Shown here piece after piece: positions 35,606 through 48,243 of a stretch of DNA of 64,000 nucleotides. The stretch is from Pseudisothecium myosuroides. Lineage: Eukaryota > Streptophyta > Bryopsida > Hypnales > Lembophyllaceae. Each line of letters opens with the position of its first letter. The first letter of the stretch is position 1. The notes beneath the pieces were generated by a model, which saw nothing but the letters and a program-made list of their open reading frames with translations, had not been told where the DNA came from and made no database searches. Location: the NCBI GenBank assembly GCA_951799445.1, contig OX637295.1, positions 9,362,001 to 9,426,000 on the forward strand, given 5' to 3'. The translations under genes were made by a program, and so were the position numbers.

Positions 35606-37106
35606 CAAAAAATCGGGCAGCTGCACTTCACAAGGTCAGATTATTATGAAAAAATTTCCAAAATGGTTGTGCTTCTTTGGATTCATTCTTCAGGGCAAGT
35701 TGGCTACATGGTTGAAAGTTTTCAGATAATTTGGAATTGTACAACATATAGGAAAAAAATAGTAAGTAGAAAGAAGTAGAGAATGGTTCAAAACACTAAA
35801 TTGTTAAGAAGTTAATTATGGAATTGAAAAATGTCAATTCCAATGGTTGCAATGTTGTAATAAACAATCTTCATCCTACAACTTTATTTTTTTTGAAAAA
35901 TATTGAAAATTGAGTGAAATAAACGACTTCAAAGTTTATTTTAGAGTAGACAATCCATAACTATCCGTAAACTAAAAATCCTCATAACGTTTGACTCATT
36001 GATCAAAATGGAATGATTCAAAGCTTTCCACGTATATATAAATCTAATAAAGCAATTTCAAATTTTTATTTTTGAAAAAAGTGATTTTTTCAGATCTATC
36101 CGGACTGCCCGAGTTAAGAAACAAACTACATATCATGCAATAACTTTTGACTTGTATTTCAAAATGTCATGAATTTTTGTGCATATAAAAGATATTCCTT
36201 GTCTCCACCTTCTATAAAAATTTCAGCCCAAAATATGCAAATCTCCAATCACACGTACCTGCTCAAAATTTCTATATTGCCAAGAAATGCATGTTGGTTA
36301 AAGAGAGGCAAATTACAATTGATAATGCTTGATAATGCTTGCTACTTGCTTGTGCAAAATTTCAACGGGGGGTATCACTAGTTGAACTTTGCTCTTTTCC
36401 AACTACTCTCATCTAGAATAACTTGTTCATAACAACTTGTTTTTGGTAAGAATGAATTCTAAATGGCATTTGGAATAACTCATCCAAAACGACTTGTTTT
36501 TTGCAAAAACAAGTTGTTTTTGGATGGTGAGAGTTGTTTGTATCTGGTTGCAGAAGACCAAATTTCTACTAGTTTATGACTAAGTAGAAATTTCATTGGT
36601 TTGCCAATGAGAGAAATCTGAGAGAAATCTCTACTACTACCAACTAGTATTAATCAAGAGAGTGTGGATCCACCTAACTTCATGTAATGAGCTTATGAGA
36701 TTGTTGAACTCACCCAACTTTTCACCCAACTATGCATCTATTTATGAATTTAATTTCCAACAAGCTGACCTAAGACATACAATCTTGTTGTTAGTTAATA
36801 TTACAATCTTGAGCAATCAAAGAAGTCAAATGACTCTACTCTCTTGCATTGAGATTATGTTCAATATTTGCAAAGCAAGCCAAATCATCAAAAATAAATG
36901 TAAATCTGCCCATAACTCGATAGGTCCTAGTTGGCGATTATTTTCGATAACTTGGCTTGCTTTGCAATTACCTAGTCCATTTGTCATCTTTGTTTCAAGT
37001 AAGCTGTTTTACTGAGAGTAAATCATGATGTTAACTCCAGCGTATTCCACAGTAGTTGCATTTTTTGCTGTACTGCACATGGCATTTCCCAGCAGCTACT
37101 ATATAG

Positions 37107-37292
37107 CTCAAGGACAGGGTCGTATTAGAACAAAGTCTTACTGACTTCATCTGCAAACTGGTCGTATGTGATGCAGGGCGGGGTGATGCTAACAGCGCTC
37201 TCGACAGGTTCTGGGCCAAGAAAAAGGAAGAGCTTGGACAAGAATTGAAATTTTGTAGAGCTCTGGGCAACTTAGGGTGGGGCACGAGTTAG
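37107..37292 (+). other. Exon-like open stretch, second copy
   Basis: Equivalent of 1502-1687 with the same 61-codon frame and TATATAG acceptor. Unrecognised. Confidence 0.25.
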
Positions 37293-40200
37293 TGTTGCTG
37301 ATAATCGAATTAAGGTTTGCTTTTGGATATTGAAGATTGGTGCACTTAGGAAGATAATCATTCGACGGTTTCCATTCCGTATCTGTGATCTCTTGTGACT
37401 CTTGGTTTGTTGTGTTTTTATCCATCTGTTTCTTGCTTGCTATGAATGATTCAATTCTGCAGACCTATCCAATGACCGTACGTAACTTAGCGTCTGTATC
37501 CCTGGACAAATGTTACACTTTTGTGATTCTTCATTACATGTCATACATGTACAGATAGGGGAAGCAGTTGGGAATTGGGTATGCAGACCTTTCAAGCACT
37601 GTAACTTAACTGAAGTTTAGGAGACGCCTTATCGTTCAAAAGAGCTCACTGAAGATATCACTTTGGGGAATACAAGAGCAATGCTCTCTTTTCGGTCAAC
37701 TTGTTTTTGCATTGAAAAACTGTAAGTTTGTAGACCACAGTGAAAGGGTTCCCGGTTCAGTTTACGCCAGGTCATGCTTTCACCGAACTTGCTATTTCAA
37801 GGCTAACCAAGTGCACCGGCAAAGTTGAGTAAAAGTGATGTGGCATAAGTTTTTTGTGTTTTGGTGTCTCAGTTTATATTCCTATGAACTCTTCAGTTTC
37901 CTTCGGAGTCTCACAGTCTGGTCGAACGATCTGCCTGTGGGTGAAGGTGCTCCGGAATGCATCACCAATCCCCGGCGTCAAGTCACCTCCTCTTATTTCC
38001 CGGAGCCACAGTGTGAACTGTGATTAACCCAAGAGAATCCCTGTGTTAGGAAGGGCATGTAGATTTTGAGTTTTCTTTGAGGACAATAAATTATGGGATG
38101 TGAAGAATTTAAACATCAAATCTTCATTTTTGTAAGTTTTCCTTTTCTTCCCATCCCCACATGAGCTCATAGAGCATTGCATAATAATCATAGAGCATTG
38201 AGTAGCCTTTCTAGCAGCATTGTTGAGGAATAAACAAAAATTGATTTTTCAGCATTCTTGAATATACTTCATCCGTTTCATGTAGCTCCCATATTTTGCT
38301 CTTGAAACAGTCATAATCCACTTAATGTTTGCCCATTGAGTGACCACGCTAGTTGCATCATTGAAGAATACATAAACATTGTTTTTTCAAAATACTTCAA
38401 TGTACTTCATTTGTTTCCTACAACTTCCATAGTTTGCTCTTGAAAATATTAATCATAATCCATCAAATGTATGTTGGCTTTCTTAGATCTTAAGGTGACT
38501 GCACTTAATTGTGACATTGATGTTTCTAGAACCAACTCTTATGTATTCTTGCCTAAATTGTACAATCTCCATTCATGAAAGTCTAATGGTGATTTTGGAT
38601 ACATCTAATTTTAGCACTTTGAAAATTCATAGTTTATTCATATGGTGCCCAAAAAATGCATTTTCAAAAAATCTGAAGTTCCCTTTTTGACTACCAAGAA
38701 GATCCATCAAAAGCTTTTACAATTCAGTAATAGAAATCATGTTCAAAACTTATTTATTAGATTTCAAATGGTAAGTGTTGTCAAAAGTGCACTGCAGGAG
38801 TTGTAGAAAATTTGATGATGTATATTCTAATACGTTAAAAAACAACTTTTGCCTATTCTTTAGAGATGCAACTACTAGTAGCTTAGTCACTTATTGAAGA
38901 TTTCTACCAATAGCTAAGTCACTTTTAGTAAAGATTTATACCAGTAGCTAATTCATGCAAAGATGGAAAGAAAAAGAAATCCCTCAAAGTAATGGTCCTA
39001 GGTCTAGGATTCTTCTAATTCAAGATATAATTCATTTTGACTCCAAAGGACTAGATCTACATTTCACAAGTTTCACATACGAGGTAAATACTTCACTAAT
39101 TTATCCTTACTATTAAGGAAGGTGCAAAATTAGCTCAACTATCAAAATTAGTATCATTAAGATTTCTTTTCCTTTTTGAAATTTAGTACAAAATATCAAT
39201 ATTTCAATATACACTATAATATTTCTTTTACAAATAATGCAACTTTAGTAAATTAGTGTCACACACTTATAGGACAAAGGCCAGTTTAGCAAATTAGAGT
39301 CTTCGGTTTCCTTGATAGGGGAATTCAAGCATGGGATTGTTGCCCCAACAGATTTGATCCTGCCGAGGAAGCCCGCTTAGTAATTTCGAATGAAGTTCTT
39401 GGGAACATTCTTATTTGGAGGTCCACTCTCAACTTTCGGCAGTATTCTTTTTGTTCTTACATTGTTGCATTGAGTTTGAAGCTTGGACAAGTATTGCTTC
39501 TATACCTTGATCGAAATTGCTATTGGTAATCTTGCGGTTCCTACAAGAAGGCCTTTAATATTAAAATTTACATCCCTAAGAGCTTGTTCTGACACCATTT
39601 ACATTCTCAGCTTCACGTACTTCAAAAATGATCGTTGGTTCTGTCGACGAAACCGTTCAACATTTTGATATTCGAATTGGTAGTTAAATTTTTGTGCACT
39701 TGTGGACGAAGGAATTTTTGTTCACAAACAACACTATTGAAAAAATTAGGTTGCACATTGATGGGAGTCTAACCGAGTTTGTTCTATGTGCAACATTTTC
39801 AGGTTGTGATGCACGAATTTTAGGCTTCTGCACTTGCAGGCAGGAATTGGTCATCCTTTGATTCAAGGCTGTCCTCTACTGTTGTTGGTCTTCAGTGGAT
39901 TTAGGGATCTAGGATTTATGCTATTGTAATGGAAGTAGGGTTTGTTTTGAGAATTATAGCAACTGCATAGGAAGATTTCTAACTCTTGGCTAGTCTTTTC
40001 CATTGTCAGGAGATTGTTGATGACCTTGGAGCAAGCTGTCAATGGTGTTTTCTTCATCATATGGTGGACATTATGCGCTTGATGTGAGCAACGGCTTTGT
40101 GTTCACAGGTGGTAGACCGGTAGGATTGGTATACGAGATTCTAAAAAACAATGCATTATTTTCTCCTAGATTTCTTACTTTATATTAAGGAGCATTATTT

Positions 40201-40346
40201 TAGTGGCAAGCTGCTTGTCACTGTGCAGGGCACCTGGGGGCTGTGGGGAGCAGTTGTAGGAATATAAGGGACTTGATGCTTACAATGTGTACATGTGAAG
40301 ATTTTAGACTGCTCATAAGCCAACAATTTGCTAGTTTTTCATTGGG

Positions 40347-40685
40347 GTGATGCTTATTCATCATCTCAACGAATATGAGAGAAATATCCCCGACCAGAGG
40401 GTACAGATTGGAGGCAAGACCCCTCCTCATCACTATCTTCTTGTTGTTTTCTTGCTTTTCTTGGTGGAATTCATTTGGATCTCACTTCATTTCCTGTGTG
40501 CAGCTGAGGTTTCCATGAGAGCTGCATTGGAGATTCTGAAAACTGGGGCCTCGAAGGGAATTGAAGCGAGAAATAATTCCCAGCTGGCGGAGCCTAGCAG
40601 CAATGAAATTCTCGATATTTGTGTACGAGTTACCCCAAAGAAGGGTTCTGGAGTTGGAAACACTAGATTGTGTTTTGAGGTTTAG
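40347..40685 (+). CDS. Hypothetical 112-residue ORF, second copy
   Basis: Equivalent of 4741-5079. The hydrophobic segment and the candidate acceptor TGTGTGCAG are unchanged and only one residue differs. Unrecognised and unproven. Confidence 0.2.
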   Translation: MMLIHHLNEYERNIPDQRVQIGGKTPPHHYLLVVFLLFLVEFIWISLHFLCAAEVSMRAALEILKTGASKGIEARNNSQLAEPSSNEILDICVRVTPKKGSGVGNTRLCFEV

Positions 40686-40856
40686 GGTTTAAAGCAGGTT
40701 TGTTTGTGCACAGGTATGCAATCTAACATATACTCTTTGAGATCCTCTGCTTTGTTTGGAAATGATGTACAATCTAATTCTTTAGGGACCACAAAGCCTT
40801 TTTTGGCCTCATGTTTTTTTGGCGGAATTCATACAAAGATTTTACAGAGTGGTTTG

Positions 40857-41445
40857 TTTAACCCTTTAGTGACCGGTTGACCACTTTTTGGTCGAATTTT
40901 GGATTCTTTTTTTTTTACTGTCCTCAATATAGGGTATTTGAAAAAATTCAAAGAGTAACACAAATAGAGCTTTAGCATGTGCTCCAAACAAATCCAATTT
41001 CAGAGAATTATGTACAGTAACGAGGTAGCTGTGCTTGTCCAAAGTCAAGAAGGGAGACCTGAGTCATACCTTCTAAGTCACATATATATATATTTAGCAA
41101 CTCATGTGATTCTATTTGAAATTGATCCCCAAGAACAATAGAAACGTTGCCCAACAATCCCATGAATTGTGGAAGCATGTTTCAAAAAATATGGGCAATA
41201 ATGTATTATGCCGCTTTAGCTAAAGGCTACTTCGATGCATCGCACTTTGAAGATCACTCACAACAAATTGCACCGTTAGATCATGTTCACTTTTTGTTTT
41301 TTTTACGGATAAAGCCTACAACATCAATTCCTACGGTCTGATCTGGGATTACTTCCTTGGAGTAGTAATGAAATTTCCTTTTCCAAATTTGTATTCAAAA
41401 ATTGCGCTCACCCCCCAAATCAACCACGGTCACTAAAGGATTAAA
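40857..41445. mobile_element. Family C TIR element, block copy 2
   Basis: Same element as 5251-5873, with ends TTTAACCCTTTAGTGACC and GGTCACTAAAGGATTAAA (one substitution in the right arm). It is shorter only because of the TA microsatellite. Confidence 0.7.
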
Positions 41446-42731
41446 GCAGATGCAAAGAAATTCTCCGACACTGTCAATTCCATCGTCTTGAAGCTTCGGA
41501 AGGGACGGCATCTGTGAAACCCAAGAGTGCGGAAATTGCAATGTACTTAACTAAATTTGAAGCCAAAGACGCCAAAGACGGGAGTTTCATAATTCAATCC
41601 AAGTAAAGCTTCTCTGATATAAATATCATTGATTGAACAACATGATGGTGTTGAAAATAGGAGATGAAGTGAAAAGCACCAAAGTCTCCTAAATTTTACT
41701 AGGGGTTTGCATTGTTGCACACAACTGTTTGTTGACTATGGTGTTGAAAGGGAGAGACAGATATTTTTTTTTTAATTTTAGGGGCTTTGCAAAGAAAAAA
41801 TAAAATGGAAAAGTCATTATGAAAATAAACTTTGAGTCATGATGATACTGGAGTAGAAATCGATTTTTACTAACATAACGAAGATTGGCATGTTCCCGGT
41901 GTTGTAAAGGAGACTCTAATTATCTACTGCCTTAAAACCAATAATGCACTCCCTCTACCACTATGTCGGTCACTCGATGACAAAAGTTTCAATTTTGGGT
42001 AAGAGGCACTCTAGTATTTAAAAAACAATCATCATTGGGGCAAGAGAGCTGCTTAAGAGACTTGAGATTTCTAAATAACAGTATTAGGGTGATGCATGAA
42101 TGACCGGCTGTTTTTGTTCCATTTTGGCCAATATTCCCAGTACTATGAGCTTTTGCATACATATTTTTAAAAATAAATAAAATAAGGATAATTAGCATCA
42201 CACTAAAAAAATCATATTACCAAAATTTTAGATCTAAAAAAAATCTAGATCAAAAGTTATTCACAAAAAAGATTGAGTTGAAAATTTGAAGAGAATATAT
42301 AGTTTGACGTTTTAATTTGTACAAAATAGGAAAAACAATTTTCAAAGAACTAAAAATTGGCCATCTGGAAAGACTTTATGTTGAAGAGATTTCACCCAAA
42401 AAATGGTCTTGAAACCATCTTGAACATTCAGAATTGCGTGCACAAAGGAGCCTTCTTTGCATGGACGTAGAGGACATAAAATAAAATATTTTTTTAATGC
42501 TCCTTGGTATAAATATGACTTCATACTATGGGAATAGACTTTAGAAGTTTCAGCTCCAAATCATTAAATTTGGAGACTCCATAGTACTAAAACCCCTTAA
42601 AACTCAAAACGTGACATATTAGTTTAAATGATTTTTAAATATAAAATGATTTTTGAAAATTTCTGAAAAATATGAGATATGATTAAACTCAAAAGAGGCA
42701 TTTCCAATAAAAAATTCAAGTTCATGCAAGT

Positions 42732-43463
42732 GGGTGAATGCAAGAAATACCTGCCAATTTTGTTGCGTTTTTACAGTGCTCATGATTTTTCTTCTAGAGT
42801 ACTATAAAATTAGAAAGATATTTTTTTTTAAAACAAAAAAATATGGCTAACGTATACACTTTTAAGATGAAGGTAACCACCAAAAGAAATGCATAGAAAA
42901 ATTCTTTAAGCTAGAAAACTAAAAAGTGCCAAATCTCAAGAAAATGGCTACCTTGATGTATAAATCAGTTAAAAATAGGAAACAAAATTAAATACATAAA
43001 ATGAAAATTAGCCATTTGTAACAACTCTATGGAGATGGTCATTCACCCCAAAAAACTCCAAAATAATATTTTATATGTTTCAAAATGTAAGCAAAAAGAA
43101 GCGCACTTTGTGGACTTCCACACCACATACAATTAACTATTTTTAGAATTCCTTCGTTGCATAGCTACAAGTCTACTAGAAGACCATGCCCTCCAAATTT
43201 CAACTCAAAATTCATTTCTTTGGGTATTAAATAGTACTAAAAAACTCTAAATTGGCAAGTGTGACATATAATTGGGGGCTATTTTTGGAAAATAAAATAT
43301 TTTTGAAAATTACAAAAAAATTAGGCAAGGTGTATAATAGTCATGAGTACCTTACCTATAAATCTTGAGTCATTTGGAGCTAGAATGCAAAAGTTATGGC
43401 AAAAAAACTAATCAAAATACAAGGTGTGATGCAAAATAGTACAGATGTTTCTTGCATTCACCC
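42732..43463. mobile_element. 732-bp TIR insertion in block copy 2
   Basis: The ends GGGTGAATGCAAGAAA and TTTCTTGCATTCACCC are perfect inverted repeats, and AAGT occurs on both sides. Block copy 1 has the uninterrupted TTCATGCGAGTCATGC at about 7150-7165, which corresponds to the empty site. The interior is AT-rich, has no ORF and contains diverged copies of block-tail sequence (GTGACATATAATTGG), so a more complex rearrangement cannot be excluded. Confidence 0.65.
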
Positions 43464-44091
43464 AAGTCTTGCTTCATAAGTTACTACAAAAGGAAGCTTT
43501 GGCACTCCCTTTGTGACAATATTTTAGTACCGGTCTTTCATGGAATCACCCATTAAGTTCCTAATTTGGTTTAACAATTTGATGCTAGCACATTGAAACA
43601 ATTAAGCATTACAAAGCTCAAGTGGTAACGCTTATGCATTATACACAACATGATTGGTAGTTGCAATATGCTTGAATAGCTGCGTCTTGGCACATATAAC
43701 AAAAAGCAAAATGTTGCAAGATTGTCTAACCCCAAAAGTCTCGACGGTAAAAAACAACTCAAATGTTTGGAAGTACACACTGACACTGATCTGTTTTGAA
43801 CAGGTAAAATAATACAACTTCGGACGTAACAAAAGTTCAACACACCTCGAGTCAAAATCTTCTCCACATATTTGACAAGAATGGCTATCTTGCTTTGCAC
43901 CTTTCTGCATAAGCTAAAGAATTATCGCTTAGGTACTAGAGCACCTCATATCCAGAATTCAAACTTGCCACTCAGTCATCTAAGTTCAGTACAGCAATAG
44001 TACGTATCCTAGGGTACATAATTCAACAAATTTGCTGCATTGAGAACTCTGCAGCTACTGGAGTAGACTTTTCCATCCAGAAAGTCTATTA
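43464..44091. other. Intergenic, nothing recognised
   Basis: After a short stretch weakly similar to 7161-7245 there is no gene or known repeat. Two overlapping minus-strand frames at 43571-43910 overlap in different frames and are not protein-like. Confidence 0.45.
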
Positions 44092-44261
44092 CAGTAGAAC
44101 CTCCCTAACTCGTTCTTCTAAAAGCCGATAAACTTTTGTAAGCTAATGATGTCAGACTGGTCCCGGACTTGTCCCCAATACAAAAGTTATGACTAAAAAA
44201 ACCTCTCTAAGCTAATCTTGTGAGACGGTTCCGTACCTTTCCATTTAAAGAGGTTCTACTG
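44092..44261. mobile_element. Emigrant-like (pogo/mariner) MITE
   Basis: CAGTAGAACCTC at the left and GAGGTTCTACTG at the right are perfect inverted ends and both are flanked by TA. The Emigrant family of plants, as I recall it, starts with CAGTAAAACCTC and uses TA targets. At 170 bp it is non-autonomous. Confidence 0.8.
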
Positions 44262-44263
44262 TA

Positions 44264-45291
44264 AATCACATTTAGTACTCTGATCTGAACCAAATAAGGA
44301 TTGCAGTGGTCAAAACTCAAAAGAAGCAAGCTTGAGATATCAAGAAATCCAAGAATGCGAGGCTTGATTGGTGCAAAGATCCTTTTTTATTCCATTTGTT
44401 CATAAGTTTGTCCAGGTCCACAGTCCGCTCGACTCCTAGAGTGTCGTACAGACACTCCGAGAGGTTCCCTTCCACGGGAGGCGCCACCTCGCATCTTCGG
44501 CACCCCTAACAAAACCCTAGAACTTCGATCTCTGGTTTCTGATTCAGCAGCAATTCGAAAACTTTTTTTGGAAATTTCAATCTATAAAACTGGACGATGA
44601 CCTAGAGACTATATTCCGAAACCCTCACTCAAGCCAATCGCGACTTGCTTTCTTCACATCACGAATGGATCAGCGTCCCTCCGACGGAAATTGCTCAGAC
44701 AAAAATGAACAAAAATCTGCACCACCAAATACTTCCCAAGCAACAGAGCTTCTTTGAAACCCTACTTAGGAAAAGGAGCTCCTTCGACTGCCACTTCTGT
44801 GACACATGCACACTGCTCTCAAACACAAACCGTCGCGTGACCGTGTTCTTACGACGTGTCTGGATTCTCGTGCGGGCACTGTGACGGCATACTTGTGCTA
44901 TCGCCAGCACTTCCGAAGCTTGTTTGATGATTTACGTTAGCATTCCATGTCTTAGTTTCTACATGTTGCTTTGACATTCTTGCCTGCCCATGAACTGTAA
45001 GTTTGTGGCACTAGGCATCGAATCTCCCGAATCGAAGTGACTTTGGTGGTTTTGCGGCAGCGCACTTGACTTACGATGACATTCCGGAAATATTGCGCAC
45101 CCCGTCCTGCCCCCTCACGACAAGTATCATTTGCTGGAGAATCCAACTTCGACATGAAGCAAGGGCGACCATAGCTGTGACATGAGATAGACTCTTTTTA
45201 CTTCATTTCAAAATTTTGAAAAAATTCAAAAATGCATGAGTTATCGCAACCAGAAGGTCCAATCATGTGTTGGAATCTAAATAACATAGTT
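44264..45291. other. GC-richer interval, possible decayed gene 5' end
   Basis: From about 44400 to 45180 the base composition resembles a plant leader and first exon, with ACAAAACCCTAGAACTTCG and then ATGGATCAGCGTCCC at 44664, which is open for 30 codons. A following frame contains SSFDCHFCDTC, weakly reminiscent of a RING start, but it is in another frame. I regard it as an unrecognised, probably broken, gene piece. Confidence 0.25.
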
Positions 45292-46005
45292 CTCCCTCTG
45301 TCTCAAAATAAATCCCTGATTTTCTGAATTTGCTTGTCTCAAATTTAAATTGATGTTTCAATGGTTCACGAAAATGAAACGATAAGTGGGTGTGCTTGAT
45401 GGTGTCAATCGGGCAATGTAGAGTGACCAACAATTCAAAGTTGAATCACCGTTTGAAGTTCATCAAACTTGAATCATAGGAGCTGATCGCAATTTAAATT
45501 CAAGAGCTTATCAAAGAACATTGATAGAAGTTGATTGAAGCTGAATTGCACGCTCTAATTGCAGTTTAAGTATAGGAACTTATTGGAGAGTGCTAACAAA
45601 ATGCTCATTGAAGTTGAATCACATGCTCTGGTTGCAATTGAATCATATGAGCTAATCAGAGAACTATGACATGAGCTTATCAAAGTTGATTGAAATGAAC
45701 TCATCGAAGTTGCATCACGGGAGCTGATCACAGTTGAATGCACACAAGCTTATCAAAGTTCTTTGGATCGGAGTTGGCAACGAAATGCATTGCACTAGAG
45801 CTATTAGAAGAATAGGAGAAAATTAACAATTTTGCAGCTGGTTTTCAACATGGTTTGCTTGATTTTTGACTTCAAAACTTTCACACCTACTAAGGTTCAC
45901 TTGATTAGAAGCTACAATAAACACGCATTTCCATCCAAATAGGAGCACCTTACACGTTAATCTAGCCTTTTCAAGGAAACCTTGGATTTATTTTTGAGAT
46001 AGGAG
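45292..46005. mobile_element. Stowaway-like element with internal repeats
   Basis: The left end CTCCCTCTGTCTCAAAATAA is a classical Stowaway terminus and the right end is the imperfect complement of CTCCTATCTCAAAAATAA, followed by TA. The left flank is TT rather than TA. At 714 bp it is long for a MITE. Its interior (45480-45770) is an imperfect tandem array of units like GAGCTTATCAAAGTTGA. Confidence 0.7.
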
Positions 46006-48183
46006 TATTGCGTTTCATTTTTATTTTCTTCTTTGTAATTGAATTTTTAAATTAAATTACAAATATTTTTTCCATTCAACCCTACTTTTTTGGTAAACAT
46101 CCCATATTATTCATATATATATATATATAATCTAAAAAATACACATAATATGTACATATTCACTTAAAAAAATCACAAAATATGATATTCATCAATAAAA
46201 AATCTAAAAGTATCAACTTCTATTAAAAAATGTTTTTATTCACACACAAAAATTATCAAAGAAATTGTCAAGCAATTATAAAGACTAACCTTTGCTTAGC
46301 AATGGTAATTTGACTTGATGGTCATTGCCAGGGTATTTTAGTTGTAAAAATAGAAAATAAAACTTGAGAAGTTTTCACACTATTCTTCATGGCTATATTT
46401 GTTTCTTGAAGAAAATTCAAAATTATTTGAATTTTATTAATGTATACCAATTTATTTTCACTTATTAATTTAAATATGATAATTTTTGTAATTTGTTACA
46501 AAACTAATAGAGATTTTTCACACTAATAGACACCACATAGTCTCATATACCAAAAATATTACATCAAAATCCAATTATGATTTAAAAAGCTAACTTGAGC
46601 TTAAAAACAAGGTTGGACTAAATTGCAATGGAATTGGTCTTTAGAGCCCTAAAATTCTTTGATGTTTAGAGGTTCAAAACTTCTTCAAAATACTCATTTC
46701 CAAAACAAGGCTAAAAACTTCATATTTATATATATTTATAAATATGAAGTTTTTAGCCTTGCGTTGGGAATGAGTATTTTGAAGAAGTTTTGAGCTCTTA
46801 CACAATCCTATAAAATTAATTAGTCTTTTTCAAAATATATTTTCAGCTGCTTACTTTAACATTGAAACTGAAATTATGTACTTTACTAGTAGCTTTGGCA
46901 CAAATTAATTATTAAAGTTTTTGCCTAATTATAAATCTTTACTGCTGAAATGTTGGAAAATGGAATTAAATAAGTGCAGAAATTTTAGAAATTCAACAAC
47001 AAGTACAAAAATAAAGTAGATCATAGTGTTGCTAATACCAAATTGTCAAAAAAATTCAATTGTGACATGGAAATTATCTACAACATCTCCTATCAACAAC
47101 TCAATATCGACCACAAAAAACTAATGATGTTGAAGTTGATGTCCAAAAATAAATTAGTAATGGTGGCGGTGCTTTGGCACAATATAGCTCTAGGAACAAA
47201 AGTAGAAACAATTTATAAGGTTCACAACTATACAACCCAACCCATGAGCAATAACTTAATCCAAAAAAAGTTAGCTTGCGTACCAAACTAATAATGCACT
47301 TGGGATCATCTTCTTCCTCACTCTTTGGAAACCAAACCCTTGAGTTTGGCTTACCTCTAATTTGCTTACAACTACAGCAAGGTAGCTTGAAGGGAATGGC
47401 ATAGAGCTAGAAAGATTTTAGTAAGACTTCATCCTCATTGATTATTGTTGTTGATGTAAGTTTTCCTCAAATTCAAGAAGCCATTTTTTGATGCAAAGGA
47501 ATTTTTCATTTATTTTTTTGGTAGATCATTAGATATTTAGATTTACTAGCCATAGAAGGTTCTTTGAACCAGAGGAAACAATATTTAGTGCCAAGAGACT
47601 CTCTTTTAATATTTTTAGTATGTCATTAGGTAGACTTTTAGTGCCATAGAAGGCTCTTTGGATCCGAGGAGCCATTTTAATATTTAAGCTTAACCTTAGT
47701 GTACCTTAGTATTCCTTAGTGTTCCTTAGTGTTCCTTACTTCTATTCTTATCTAGGAATGTTTTGACCCCATGAATCTTCATTTAGTTCCAACTAATGAC
47801 AAATTAGACCAAGTATAGGTCTTAAAGTTTAGTCTACACAGACCATGTTTCTACTAGTAATTAACCAATGTCCATGAACTTTATGAGGATGAAGAAGAAG
47901 ACAAAGAAGATCTTGTGGAAGCTTAATCCAAAAATGTGAAAAATCTAGGAAGAAGCATAAAATTTTTTTGAAGGCACATACAAAAAGAGCAAGAGGAAAA
48001 ATTAGATTGCATTATGTAACCTTGTTGCATAAATATGCTACTTTCTCAAGGAGCCAAGGATCCTTGAATCTTTATATTTTTAGAGGAGATTATTCTATCA
48101 TTCATCTTCTTATATTCTTTTGAAAAATATTACTTGAATGTTAGATTTGCAGTGAGGTAAATTTTACACATTCTAAGTGGTGG
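46006..48183. other. AT-rich intergenic
   Basis: No gene recognised. It contains a TA-rich microsatellite near 46110, a long hairpin at 46674-46793 and a short CCTTAGTGTT tandem near 47700. Confidence 0.5.
46674..46793. repeat. 120-bp hairpin with about 55-bp arms
   Basis: TCAAAACTTCTTCAAAATAC pairs with its complement at the other end, then CAAGGCTAAAAACTTCATAT with its complement, around a TATAT loop. Only a few mismatches occur in the stem. It looks like a foldback MITE or a small-RNA hairpin. Confidence 0.8.
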
Positions 48184-48243
48184 CTTAACCCCTAAAGTTT
48201 CAAGGCCATTTTCTCAACTAAAAACACACAAAAAACTGCCATT
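48184..48243. mobile_element. Family C end interrupted by the CACTA element
   Basis: CTTAACCCCTAAAGTTTCAAG begins a match to the ends at 35380 and 56480 (reverse), running as far as CTGCCATT, where the CACTA element starts. After the CACTA element the match resumes at 56946 with ATTTCTATTACAATGG. Confidence 0.75.

Larger units (their letters stand above)
35606..42731. repeat. 7.1-kb duplicated block, copy 2
   Basis: Direct repeat of 1-7155, differing by scattered substitutions and a much shorter TA microsatellite. Clear similarity ends where a 732-bp TIR element (42732-43463) is inserted; the short tail after it resembles 7161-7245 only weakly. No long coding region. Confidence 0.9.

Noticed and set aside
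44664..44884. Possible RING-finger gene 5' end (SSFDCHFCDTC and ATGGATCAGCG start)
   Set aside because: The start codon and the cysteine stretch are in different frames, and later RING cysteines and histidine are missing, so the resemblance is too weak.
14152..48243. NLR gene 1 carried inside a CACTA element starting at 14152
   Set aside because: No matching right terminus with a 3-bp duplication was found downstream, so capture is not supported.
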